Made by a program: the position numbers and the translations under genes
Source: Lunularia cruciata
Taxonomy: Eukaryota > Streptophyta > Marchantiopsida > Lunulariales > Lunulariaceae
Direction of reading: 5' to 3'
Assembly: GCA_948567375.1 (NCBI GenBank)
Contig: OX419755.1
Location: 47,200,291 to 47,264,290 of the forward strand
DNA length: 64,000 nt
Notes under the pieces: model-generated
Database searches by the model: none
Told to the model about the DNA's origin: nothing
Seen by the model: only the letters and a program-made list of their open reading frames with translations
In this document: positions 47,721 to 58,933 of the stretch, piece after piece
How positions within the stretch are numbered: the stretch's first letter is position 1
Layout of the letters: each line of letters begins with the position of its first letter

Positions 47721-50700
47721 TTGTGTTTCCAACCTTTTGACTCTTTGGGTGTTATGGGCTTTATATTTCATTGTTTCATACTGATTTTCCACCTTTGTCA
47801 CTACGAGTTTAAATTAAAATACATTTTGAAATCCTTAATATAATAAAATTTATTAAGTAAAAGAAATATTTGTTTATTTATAGATTATTATTATTATTAT
47901 GTTAAATGACGTTTCATAAGTTACTATGTTGTTGGCTTTCCTAGTTCTCAAGTGCAAAGGTAAGGAAGTGAAGAATATCTTAAGACTATGTCAAGAAGAA
48001 GAAACTCATAAATGAAATTGTTTAGCACGGGCATGCACAAAAAAACAAGGAATATGAATTTTGGATACTTGTATGTAAAATGCTACTCAATTGCATGCTA
48101 GCAAGGAGAGAGAAACATGTAATTTTTGTATGAAAAAGGGAGGCAAGAATAGATTTAGACGCAGAAAAGAAAGAGATCTTGTGGAGTCTTAATGCTTTGT
48201 AAAATATATTTATATGGAGAGGATCACTTTGAGAGTGAAGAGTGGGCATACTATTATTGACTAAGTGAAATCAATACAGTCGATTCCTAGTTGATAATAT
48301 TGAGATAAAAATCATTAGGTCGAGAGAGAAACTATCAAGGGAACTTCCTTGCAAGTTGTATAAAAAAACATAGTAGTTATTTGATCTATCAGATTTTGAT
48401 CATCTTGATAATTCTGCTTACATGAGTTATTTTGAGTCGGAAAAATTGGATTCAAGTATAAAGTTAAGTAGTCTAGCCTTAGCCTTACTTATTCATGTTT
48501 TTTGGACCGTCAATTCATCATTCTATCTCCCGTCTTGAACCAAAGCAGCAACTGCTGAAAAATAAACGATGAATAGAGTAAAATATTTCCAAGACCTGAA
48601 GTTTACAACCGGGATAGCTTTTAAGATAAGTTTTATATATATATATTCAAAAGAACTAATATAGCTACGTTCAATATTGGAGTGATCTTAACAAGGCCTT
48701 ATTTTCAAACAACCAGAAGAAGAAATATAAAAGATTGAGAAAATAAAATATTCTAAAATTAATTTTAATAGGATATGATGACTAAGATACACGTTTTATT
48801 AGAAAAATATTAGGTTTGTACTATTTTATAATCCAAACTTATGAAATGATCTAGGTTCAAGATCATTCAAGAAGAAAATATATTTATTATATTTCAAGAT
48901 AATTGCAAATATTCCTTACAAATTAAGAAATTAATTTTTCTAAACATAAATTAGATCTAAAGATTATAATAGGAAAGCTAGAAGAGAGATCTATAATTTC
49001 AAATGTTTTGATCTTATATCTTTTACAAATGCTCTTGAGTTTCTATTCCGATTGAATGTAAATCATGCTTCGCGGACTATATACACAACCCCATCAAATT
49101 CAATGTCACATGCAGGTTTTGGTTGTTAGTCGGAAATACCTTGTATTGTTTGGTTGAAGATAGAAAGATGGAGAGAAATTCCAAGAACACGTCTACCTCA
49201 AAGAAAGGAATTACACTAAGCGTTCTTCTCATCAGGGAATCTATCCGATAACAACTTCTACAAACTAGTGTGCAATGAAAGTAGTACACCCCCAATGAGA
49301 GTCGCGTAATCACAAATAATGTCCGCAAACCATGTCAAGTCAACGTCATCATAGATTAAGTGGCACCTATTTATAAATCCAATGATTTACACTAAATTTT
49401 TCTCCAGTCTATAATCTTTGATTTTATTTGCCAATAATACCGATATAATTCTATCACACAATCTTCCAAAAGGACTTCTAATAATGAAGGCCTTGCTTGG
49501 TTTTCGAGTAAGTCGATTCAATGATGTAGTTAAAGATGTTATGGTTGTAAAATTTATGTAATTAAAATCTGTCCTAAAACTTCCAATGAGCTTAAGAGTT
49601 CCATCGCCACCTTTCATCGGAGTTAAAGTAGATCTTTACATGAGTTTAAAGGCGTTGTTCATATATGCAATCCATGGTTATGATTCCAAATGTATAAATT
49701 TCACGAAACAAACTCTTCATAGGATATGGAGTCTGGTAAGGACCTTTGGAGTTAAGATAAATCAATTCCCTCCTAAACACACTATTTAAACATTTAATCC
49801 AAGATGGTTTCACCTACATATTTCGAGGCAAGACGCTTTCTTTAGACCTCACCGAAATAACGTGCCATAAAACTTTTCACTTATACTGTACCGCGCTTTA
49901 AACACTGCACACAACCGCAAAGTAAAATACATTAAAGGAAAGAAAAAGAAATACATCAGAGAGAGAAAAGCCAAGCAGCAAACCAAAATAAAAATATGCA
50001 AGAAACTGACAGTTATTGTAAAATGAAACATGCTGAACTGCGTGTTAAATTTTTCCCAAAGGGTACGTCTTGTAGAACAGGTAAGAACATTCTAGCCGTG
50101 AGGAGCTCTTAGTGCCCATGGAAGTAAGTAGGTTGGGAATGCTTTGGAGATGTTGAGATCTATCAAAACCACTCTTAAGGTGTGGAGCTTATGTAGTTTT
50201 TGTTAAGTAGGTATGCACGTGTCATAGTATGTAAATGAGGGGAAGATGTTATTGAAAAGTGTAAGGACTTGATTTCGTGGCTTTCAATTCGCATATTTGA
50301 AAAGTTTATATGTTTTCCCTGGTTAAATATGAAATTAGCTTATACGATAAAATTGGGTAGATGATTGTGAGTTCTATTATTGCCATATGCACAGATGTAG
50401 CATGATATCCAGCAGTATCCCATCTATTTGCACATGGCATTCACATCAGAATGAACCGATGTCTTGCAAAATCGTGAAAAGGCTTAAAATTGTCCAAGAC
50501 GCAAGAATCTCAAGAGAAACTTCGGTTTTGACATAATGAGGTATAAATATGCTGACCATCCACAAGCATCGATTAATCTTCTCGGATGTGCTGTGTAAAC
50601 TATTTATGCTTTACATTAATCGGAAGCTTGACAATTTCTCGAAACAAGTAAATCTCCATATTTTGAACAATGAATCAATTGTATAGAGTATACCATAAAA

Positions 50701-50985
50701 GCTGATTGACAATTTTTATTTTTATGTGAACAATAAATTGTAATATCTCACACGCTGATAATATCAACCATGCACATAAAGGGTTTGACTATTAATATAG
50801 CAAAGTATGCGGGCCATAATAGAACTAACGAAATATAAATCACATAGACCAGTTTAATCCAAAGAGGATTGATAGAACTTTCTCATTGTTTGGATAGTTG
50901 CAATATGATCAAACTATGAATTTGATCTATTTTTGGGATGCTGGCAAATGTTGTTCGAACGTAATCTTGATATAATTACAGGAAA
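47721..50985. other. AT-rich intergenic, nothing recognised
   Basis: Short open frames on both strands (for example 49077 to 49328 and 49387 to 49617) have no recognisable domain and biased, AT-driven composition. No gene is supported. Confidence 0.45.
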
Positions 50986-50989
50986 CAAA

Positions 50990-51270
50990 GTTATTTGAAT
51001 AGCACCAGAGAAAGAGCTCCGTCATTGTGTCATGAAGAAAATGCCATTTTCGAATATTACGTAGTCCATACTTAAAAGAAAAGATATTTGAATCAGGGAA
51101 AGTGCTCCATCACTGTGTCATCAAGAAAATGCCATTTTCAAATATTACGTAGTTCGTACTTGAAAGAAAAGATATTTGAATAAGAGAAAGTGCTCCATCA
51201 CTTGTGTCATCAAGAAAATGCCATTTTTGAATATAACGTAGTCCGTACTTAAAAGAAAAGATATTTGAAT
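50990..51270. repeat. 88 bp tandem repeat, three units
   Basis: AAAGNGCTCC starts at 51011, 51099 and 51187, giving a period of 88 bp. Each unit carries GAAGAAAATGCCATTTT or its variant, then ATTACGTAGT and GAAAAGATATTTGAAT. Units differ from one another at a few percent of sites, so the array is fairly young compared with the surrounding fossils. Confidence 0.85.
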
Positions 51271-51289
51271 AACAAATAAAGATCTCTCT

Positions 51290-51590
51290 TCATGCCATCT
51301 TGCTTTTCATCTTATGAGGTAGAGAAATTCATAGTCGAACCTGCTGGTATGATTGGTCGAGTCTTTTTTGAATAATAAGACAAGTTAGCTTCCCGTCATT
51401 GATGCGTTGAACTAGATATAACTTTGAAGAGTATGAGAGAGTTCGGGAGAGTGTGGAGACGGGAGACGTGAGAGGAAAGATATATATTTTATGAGGGCTC
51501 CCTAGCATATAGCATTTGAGTGAATAGTAGATTCTGTTTGTTTTTCAATTTTGGTTCCAGTGGTATCTAGATTGAAAACTATGGAGAATT
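51290..51590 (+). mobile_element. Possible LTR end followed by a primer-site-like motif
   Basis: The stretch ends in GTTCCAGTGGTATCTAGA near 51556, close to the TGGTATCAGA primer site common to plant LTR retrotransposons. The upstream text resembles an LTR U5. No internal retroelement domain follows, so this is only a suggestion. Confidence 0.2.
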
Positions 51591-51943
51591 GAGTAAAAAG
51601 TTATGTGAATTTTTAGGTTTTTCTAAGGTTTAGAGTTATCATTACACATTGAGAGTGATGGATCGGGAATTTTCATTTCTAATCTCTTGGTTTCTATGAT
51701 TGAGTTCACTGCGAATTTATCAAAAAAAATAATTGAGATAACAATTGAAAATCATGAAAATTTATAGTTTTTACAGTTTGGAGAGATTGTATTTTCTTAT
51801 GTGAGTTGGGATGTGAAGGGTGTGGTTTTGCAAATATGAGGAGATATGCAGAGGAGCATCATGTGTTACTATCATTATTATTGTGCTAGCCATGGCTACA
51901 CCTCTCCATGTGGGACCACCTAGAGCGACTCGGGGTTACACCA

Positions 51944-52006
51944 TGCTTGGTGTGTCATCGACACTTTACCTTGCAAGGGGTAAAGACCCATGTGGGAAGG
52001 ATGCAC
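51944..52006 (+). other. N-terminal C2H2 finger of LINE U1
   Basis: The translated motif reads CLVCHRHFTLQGVKTH followed by VGRMH, a C2H2 zinc finger. In R2-like and related RLE-type LINEs such N-terminal fingers bind target DNA. The motif is intact here although the element is broken. Confidence 0.7.
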
Positions 52007-53507
52007 AAGGATTATGATTGGACCACTTGGGATTATCATGTGAGGCAAGCGATCACATCAATAGTAGTGACATTCAAAATTATGCATGCTTCCTCTATCC
52101 CTTTGTTGGCCGTTTTAGGGATATTGATAGAGTCGTAGGAGTGGTTAGTTTCTCAAGCTAACCATTTTTCATTTTGAGGTTATTTGAGACTAGTTTTCCA
52201 TGTCCATGTCTATTCCATATCCTTCCCCACACACTCCATTATGAGGCTAGACAAGCTTTTTTGCCTACCATTTGGCATGTGATCCCTTGGATGACTTAGC
52301 ATTGTTCCTATACCACTTACTCCCTTGATGGTGTCTTCATAATGCTAGAGGGAGACATGCATGGCATAGAGAGGTGGCTGCTAGATTTTTTCAATTCCAA
52401 GTGGAGGATTGGATTGCCCTTCAAGAGGAATCTATTAGGGTTACATGTTCTAGTGGATAAGTTTTGCCATAAGATACCACATAGTCCACTTGATTACAAT
52501 GGTGTAGGACATTGGGTCAAGTAGTAGAGTTTAGTAGAGCAACACAAGCGCTACATCCTTTGTCTATGGCTAGTCATACTAATGAGACTATCTTTTCCCT
52601 ACGCTCCCTACATCTTATGGCAGGAGAGGGATTACCACTAGAGGTCTTAGATTATAAGCTTGAGCAGCCTTTATATCTTGATAGGTCACTTTTTGCACAA
52701 GCATTGTGCATTGGCCTTGTTTTTCCTCAAGAGGCTTGTCAAGGATGGTATATGAGCACCTTAAAGATTTCTTTCAGGTAGATGATCCTTCTAGTGATTT
52801 TATCGAGTAGTTTTAGGTGGCTGTAGCAATACCAAGAACAGACACTCCTATGTCTGTTAGTCTAGTGTTAGGTGCTAGTCAACTTCTTGTGATGGAGAAA
52901 GACACGGGAGGCATTAGACCAATTGCTATTGGAGAAATATTTTTGTGTTTGGTCATCCACACCATTGTCCTACAACATCATTCTCACTTCCAACAACACC
53001 TTAGTCCACATCAATTTGGAGTAGCTACACATTCTTGTTGATAGTGTTGAAGCATTTTCAAATATCAAATTTGAGCCACCATGATGGGTTCTTCCATCGC
53101 ATTTTTATATGCCTCAGTGCTGAGTGAGCACACTTGTTCCTTCAAAAGCTATGGAGGATATAAAGCTTTATCTCTAAGCATTAAGGCCACTCCAAAATAT
53201 CCATCCGGAGTGGGTCGTCCTATAGGTGGATGTTGAGAACGCTTTTAATAGCATCTCACAGTCATCCATTTTTAGAGAACTTATGGAGGCTAGTGGATCC
53301 TTGGCGAGTCTTTTTCCTTGTGTGTGGTCTTTTTATGGCTCTCCTACTCCCCTTTACTACTAGCAGGGTTGTTCACAAGAGGGAGTCACCGTCTTGGAGT
53401 CAACTATTGGTACACATTAGGGAGATCCTTTAGGGGGACCCTTATTTTCATGGCTCACTTTAGAGCTCTCTTATCTACTACTTTGGTCATGCCAAGTTGT
53501 GTATTTC

Positions 53508-54239
53508 TGTAATAATTTGAGGACAAGAGAAGAGAGAAAACACAGATTTCACATCCAAGCATCCGATGCCCCAAAGGAACACCTTCTCTTTATTATATAG
53601 ACAAAGAGGATCTCTTCCGAGGAAGCTCCACCATAGGATTAGGCACATGGATAGATGACATGTCAGAAAGCTCTACCCTTGGATTACTTACTTGGATGGG
53701 TGACATGTTGGTCGTTATCCTATCTGGTTAGTCAAACAAGCTTTGACCAAAGGGAATCTTTTAGTGAATCTTCATGTAGGAATCTCATAATCATGTGGGT
53801 GAGGTACCATTGGAAAGCTCTCAATGAGACAAACCAGGGGGGAGAGACCAACCTTTCCTACATAGGGGGTTGAGACTTTGCACATTTTTGAGGCCTAATT
53901 CATCTGTTTAGGCTTCCAAAATTGCCTTCATAGATTTCAAGCATATTTTGGTTCCTACTCTATTAATAGAAGTTCCCTTTTGGTGATACCTCTTTCTAAT
54001 CTATTTAGTCCATCATGTGTTACATCCTTCCAGATGTTACTGAACTAATTCTCACCTTTAAATCATATGTCCAGCTATTGGTTCTAACATTTTCAAGTCT
54101 ATTTCAATTTTTGCCCTATTAGTTGAAGTACTCTTTTGGTGATACTTCTATCTGATATATCCATCATGTATGACATCATTCTAGATGTTACCAAACCAAA
54201 TTTCACATCGAGATCATTTGGCTAGCTCTTGGTATTACA
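53508..54239 (+). mobile_element. Solo LTR, family S (copy S2), inside LINE U1
   Basis: The 732 bp element starts TGTAATAATTT and ends GGTATTACA. It is flanked by a perfect 5 bp duplication, ATTTC, at 53503 to 53507 and 54240 to 54244. It matches S1 (24226 to 24964) along its length. It splits the LINE reverse transcriptase region just ahead of the catalytic VDD box. The clean ends and lack of internal sequence indicate a solo LTR. Confidence 0.9.
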
Positions 54240-56015
54240 ATTTCCCTCCTTGGTAGATGATACACACATTGTGGGCCATGTAGATCAAATTAGGCAAGCC
54301 CTTGACCACTTGCCTACCATGCTACATCTAATAGGCTTGATAATCAAGGTATCAAAGTGCAAGGCATGGTCTCCTTTAGGTATCCCTCCCCACCTTGAGC
54401 TTCCAGTGGATGTATCACATCTACAAATGGACTATGTGTTTGAGGAGTGCTAGTAGGATCCAAGGATTTTGTCACACACTTCTTAGACATTGCTCTTGTA
54501 GAAGATGTTCCCCATGTGGATGACCTTTTGTTACTAGGAGATCTGTAGGTGGCATTTTTTTTTACTCTCCTCTAGTATTGTTTGTCAACCGACTTACCTC
54601 CTCAACATAGTTCCCCCCTCCTTGTCCTTCTTGTCATGTTTGAGAGCTTTTGATAAGAGGATTATGGGAGTCTTGGGTGATATTATTGGACCATGGACAT
54701 TTGAGTGTGTGATAGGGGATTTGACATGTAGATAGATAGCTTTTCCAATCTCTTGTGGAGAGGTTGGCTTGCTATCTATAAAGTAGACACACCAATAACA
54801 CTTTTGGGTACTTGAGCTCTCTCGGCACCCCTACTTTCCTCTCATTTTGTGGTTGTTGACATGGCCGGTTTTTGAGACTTATGTGACAAAGGTGGAAGAG
54901 GGATTCTTCTCTCTCCATATGTTTTTGTGGCAGAAGAGAGATAGTCTATCCACATGGGCATGCAAGGACTTTCCATCTTTTGCTTCACTATTGTCAGATT
55001 GGTTTAGAGGTTTAAAGTATTCCTTGATGGAGCGATCATGTGAGCATATGGTACATTCTTTCTTAGTTGACTCATCCATTCCTTAAGCTACTAGAGCATG
55101 TCTTGCTCTAGTAGCCTTTGCTCTTGCTCCAGCAAGGGTGCATGCTCTTTGATCCTAGCTCAACCGTGCATTAGGGCATTTCGACTTGCACCAACTACTT
55201 TCTCTACAATGATGAGGTTTTGCCTAGGTTTGGTCCACCCATCTGCATCTTCATTACTCACTTGTGAGTGTGGTTCTACACTAGATGCAGTAATGGTCCA
55301 TATGACATGGTGTCCTTTTGGAGGACAAAGTATAGCTACACATGATGCTATTAGGGACATAGTGTTTTCTATGGCATGAGAGAGTGGATACTTGGCTTGG
55401 AGGGAGCATTTGTATGCTTTGCGACCAACACGTGTCAAGGCATACTTATACTTGGTCCAAGATGAACAAGTGATAGTAGCAAATGTTGTGGTTACAGACC
55501 TTACATGTGATATAGTTTCAAAGCGAGTGATTACCCATCTTCTTGGATAGGCGATGAGTGCAGCAGTAGGTTGCAAGGTCTCCAAGTATAGGGACATGCA
55601 ACGAGGTCACCTCTTTGTTCCTCTAGCCTTGGAGTTATATAGAGCAATAGACACGGCATTTGACACATTTGTCAAGGAGTATGCAAAAGCTTATCATGTT
55701 AGGGCCAAGAGGTACCACTCTCACTCTCATACTTTGTAGCATATTTTAGACAGCATTTGTCCATAGCTCTACAGAGGGCAATGGCTGTTGCAATCCATAC
55801 AAGAGCAATCACACTAGGTGATGCTTCTTTGGATGCTCCGGTTGTTTGTAAACCATACGACTTGCACAACTCGGATATCTTAAGTGTAGTAGTCCAAATT
55901 TCTCATATCAATTCTATTGGGGCTTAGCCCTATTTTACTTATTTTGTCTCACCCTTGTACGGCTTGATGAGGTCTTCCCATCCTTCATTTTTTTTACACA
56001 ATCGCCCTTCTACAA

Positions 56016-56221
56016 AAAATTTAAAGAAAACCAGGGTTCTAATGGTACTAAGTACAGATCATGGCTGATGGTAATTTATTTTCATTCTTCAGGCAAACAA
56101 AGATCTCAAGGTTTATTTAATTTTGTGACTATTATATTTTAATTTTTTTAATTGTTCTATGTTCTTTGTGGGTTGGTCTTTTAACCCCATCTTATGCATT
56201 AGTCAGAAAGAAAGGAAAGGT
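56016..56221. other. Spacer between two facing LINE tails
   Basis: About 200 bp of AT-rich sequence lies between the 3' tail of LINE U1 (plus) and the tail of U2 (minus). Nothing else was recognised. Confidence 0.5.
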
Positions 56222-56640
56222 GACCCATGAAGGATAGAAGACCCCATAAAACCATACAAGGGAGTGACAAAAGAAGTAAAATATGGTTAGGCCCCAATAG
56301 TGTCAATATGAGAAATCTACCGTACCACACCTAAGATATTTGAGTTATGTAAATCGCAAGGTCTACAAACTATTGGAGCATCCAAAGTAACATCACCTAA
56401 TGTGATTGCTCTCCTATGGATTGCACCTGCTAATATTCTCTGTAAAATGATGGATAACCGTTGTCCAAAGTATGCTACAGAGCATATATGAGAGTGAAAG
56501 TGATACTCTTTATGTCTAATATGACAAGCTCTCTTGTACAAATATGCCCAATGTTGTATCCATCGGTCCATATAATTCCAAGGCTAGAAGAAAAAAAAGT
56601 GACTTCAGTGCATACCTCTATACTCTGAGACCTTGCATGT
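56222..56640 (-). mobile_element. RLE-type LINE, 5'-truncated copy (U2)
   Basis: The minus strand matches the U1 3' end: tail marker near 56225 to 56270 and an open stretch at 56571 to 56317 reading AYLYKRACHIRHKEYHFHSH, then LSIILQRILAGAIHRRAITL and CRPCDLHNSNILG. It is truncated at the 5' side near 56640. It lies tail to tail with U1. Confidence 0.8.
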
Positions 56641-57817
56641 TACATTCTCTCCAAAATTGATTGCATCACGTTTATAACCACAACATTACAGTCACTTGGT
56701 CCTCTCAAACCAAATATAAGCATATTTTGATACACAATCATCTGCAAAACATAAGAATGTTTCTTCCAAGCAAGGGATCTATCGTTTTGTGCTATAATAA
56801 ACAATATATCTTATGGCATCCGTATCAATCCTGAGGCTGGGAAGAAACAAAGGAAAGTGAAATTAGTCTAAGGAAGTTGGCACAACGGTTTATGCAAAAG
56901 TTCAACTACAGTCGTCGAAGAAGTCTGTTACGATGATCCCAAGAACTCTCCACGGAAAGACCGGGATCTTCCGTCCATCCGTCCAGTCTTTGAACCTTGC
57001 TTCCGCGTCCGCTACTGACGGACTGTACGGTAGAGGTGAGTTGGAAACGAAAGTCAAAATAGGAATGGAATGGTTCACTTACACTCACTGCGGTTATTGT
57101 CGCGACAGACCCATTTACCCGAAAAGAGTCAAAGTGGCCTGACCAGATAGATGGAGCTCAATTCAATTGACTGGGTTCAAGATGGTACGGTACAGTATTC
57201 ATTTTGCCGAGCCTCCGAATTCGAGAAGCTTGGATAGGGTTGGTGGTCAAAAAGAGGAAATGGAAAGCGCGTCCGAGTTGAGTTCGAACCAGGGTTGGGT
57301 GGGATGGAATGAATGCAGCGGAAAGGAATGGAATGTGATGCCCGAGGTTCATCGGAGCGACTTTGAAGGGAAGAGACTGACACGGTTGCCGCTGCTGAAC
57401 AGAGAATGCACTTTGCTTGGGGTTGAACAAGAGAGAAGAAGAGGAAAGAAAAGAGTCTTGGGATTGCTCGGTCGTCGGGACGAAAGGAGATCCACTCATT
57501 AACCCGCAGACAGACAGGCCAGATGTGTTGGACCGGACGAGATCCGACTCGGAAACAAAAGATCCATCCATCCCACGATGGATAAGTAGATAGAGGGGAC
57601 TGTCGTGGAGAATACAAAGAATGGATGCCGAATCCTCCATTTTAATAAAGTTGATTCGGGATTTGAACAGCATTCCAAACATCCGATCTCAATACTTCTT
57701 AGTAATAGGGAGAATGATAGCCAACGACGGAACGAGAAAACCGAAAGGACCAAGCAATCCACACTACGAACCCAACTTACTGTAGCATGAATATTAAATT
57801 AAATATCCTATTCTAAT
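56641..57817. other. Upstream flank of the WRKY gene, GC-richer from 56900
   Basis: From about 56900 base composition and texture change sharply from AT-rich repeats to mixed, GC-richer sequence. Overlapping open frames exist on both strands at 57158 to 57682, but neither shows a recognisable domain and each looks like the shadow of non-coding sequence. TTGACT motifs occur near 57165 and, reversed, near 57127. Confidence 0.4.
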
Positions 57818-57972
57818 TTGACTATAGAATTTTGACCTTCTCTTTTTCTGGTACAGCAGTAGTAGCACTGCGGTACTCGAAAAGAACGCACCGGGCTGTT
57901 CGTTGTTCTAGGATTTACTACGTCAACTGACTTTTGTTCGTGAAAATACTGATCGCCGGAGTTCGGTTGACT
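57818..57972. promoter_or_regulatory. W-box cluster upstream of the WRKY gene
   Basis: Three W-box sequences lie within 155 bp: TTGACT at 57818 to 57823, TTGACC at 57832 to 57837 and TTGACT at 57967 to 57972. A TGAC core on the reverse strand is also present at about 57920 to 57925 (CGTCAA). WRKY factors bind TTGAC[CT], and WRKY promoters are often enriched for these sites, so auto- or cross-regulation is a reasonable inference. They sit about 1 kb ahead of the start codon. Confidence 0.45.
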
Positions 57973-58464
57973 GCAAATCTTCTCACTCGTGGAGAAAGCG
58001 CCGGACAGCGAAGGACAGGATCCGAAGGAAAACCACTTGGACGACTGGAGATTTTCCTTATTCTAGTCAGGTGAATCTGGTTGGCTAGGGCGTGTCCCCG
58101 GCGGCCCCACTAAGCCGAAGCTAGGACCCACGCGACGATTCTCGCCACTATTCAGATGGCTCAGGTGAGAGTTTAGTGAGAGGGACGCCGAGTCAAACAT
58201 GCAGAAAATAGATGGTTTTCCCCTTCTGCTGGGTTCCGTCTGGTCTTCCATTCCACTTTGAGAAAGTGCTTTGATTTCCGGGTCTAGTGGCGTTGTCAGT
58301 GATCTTCAAAAGCCCCAGTCCCTCTTCTATCGGCTCCATTCATCCTGCCAACAAGACACAAACCCGGCTAGACCCGGTCGTTTAACAACAGGACATCAAA
58401 ACTTACTTCCACGTAGAAGTAGCCCACATCTCCCGCGGAGCGAGCGACAAGGCGCCTTTGTTGT

Positions 58465-58512
58465 TCTTTTCTTCATTCTTCCTCTTCCTCTCTCTCTCTT
58501 TCTGTCTCGTCT
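58465..58512 (+). promoter_or_regulatory. Pyrimidine-rich patch, candidate WRKY start region
   Basis: A run of about 48 bases is almost entirely C and T (TTCCTCTTCCTCTCTCTC and flanks). Pyrimidine patches of this kind mark core promoters and early 5' leaders in plants. No convincing TATA box was seen at the usual distance. If transcription starts here, the leader before the ATG at 58934 would be about 430 bp. Confidence 0.35.
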
Positions 58513-58538
58513 AGTGTAGTTTCTCCTGCAGCTGTTCC

Positions 58539-58586
58539 ATGTTCTCTTCGCTTACTGCTGCTGGCGAAAGGCAGACAAAAATCTAA
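58539..58586 (+). CDS. Upstream open reading frame, 15 codons
   Basis: ATG at 58539 to 58541 opens a 15-residue frame (MFSSLTAAGERQTKI) ending at TAA 58584 to 58586, ahead of the WRKY start. A two-codon frame follows at 58600 to 58608. If these lie in the mRNA leader they would lower translation of the main frame. Their place in the transcript is inferred. Confidence 0.3.
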   Translation: MFSSLTAAGERQTKI

Positions 58587-58653
58587 TCTCTCAACCAGAA
58601 TGAACTAGAAAGAGTAGATTGGGGTCGTCGTCGAGGAAGCTCCGAAAACTTTA

Positions 58654-58794
58654 ATGCAGAATGCCTTGAATTTAAAGGATTCGCCGCAGAAATTGTGGAT
58701 GGTCGGCTGCAAACGTAATAGCAGTAGCAGCTCAAATAGGAAACGGCCGAAATTTTGTAGAGTTGTAGATTACTCTGCTGAGCTACTACGGTAG
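58654..58794 (+). CDS. Upstream open reading frame, 46 codons
   Basis: ATG at 58654 opens a 46-residue frame ending at TAG 58792 to 58794, 139 bp before the WRKY ATG and not overlapping it. The peptide is basic in its middle (CKRN, then SNRKRPKF). Sequence alone cannot show whether it is translated or conserved. Confidence 0.3.
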   Translation: MQNALNLKDSPQKLWMVGCKRNSSSSSNRKRPKFCRVVDYSAELLR

Positions 58795-58933
58795 AAGCTG
58801 ACAGGCAGCTTGGAAGATACTATAAGTGGATCCTCATAATTAGAAGAAGAAGGAGCTGACTCCTGACAACCGAATCCTCGCAATTGACTAGGCACTGGAA
58901 TCGGCTTTTCTGCAGTGCTACTGCAGCTTCTGT

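Larger units (their letters stand above)
51800..56015 (+). mobile_element. RLE-type LINE, long broken copy (U1)
   Basis: A single-frame non-LTR retrotransposon. An N-terminal C2H2 finger (C-x2-C-x11-H-x4-H) lies at 51944 to 52006. Reverse transcriptase follows: GIRPIAIGE and LSPHQFGVAT (about 52905 to 53040), VENAFNSIS (about 53235), AHFRALLST (about 53455) and the catalytic SLVDDTHIVG after 54244. The C-terminus has C-x-C-x9-H-x3-C at 55263 to 55313 and a VVVTD-containing region near 55480, then the 3' tail. Gag-like ORF1 and an APE domain are absent. N-terminal finger, single frame and C-terminal CCHC are known features of LINEs with a restriction-like endonuclease. Several stops and frame changes break it, and a solo LTR interrupts it at 53508 to 54239. 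The 5' boundary is uncertain. Confidence 0.8.

Noticed and set aside
48022-48249. 75-codon minus-strand frame
   Set aside because: Composition is Ser/Leu/His-rich, no domain is recognisable, and it sits in an AT-rich desert.
57158-57682. 174-codon minus-strand frame and overlapping 111-codon plus-strand frame
   Set aside because: They overlap in opposite strands and several frames, show no domain, and have Ser/Phe/Pro-biased composition typical of shadow frames in mixed GC sequence.
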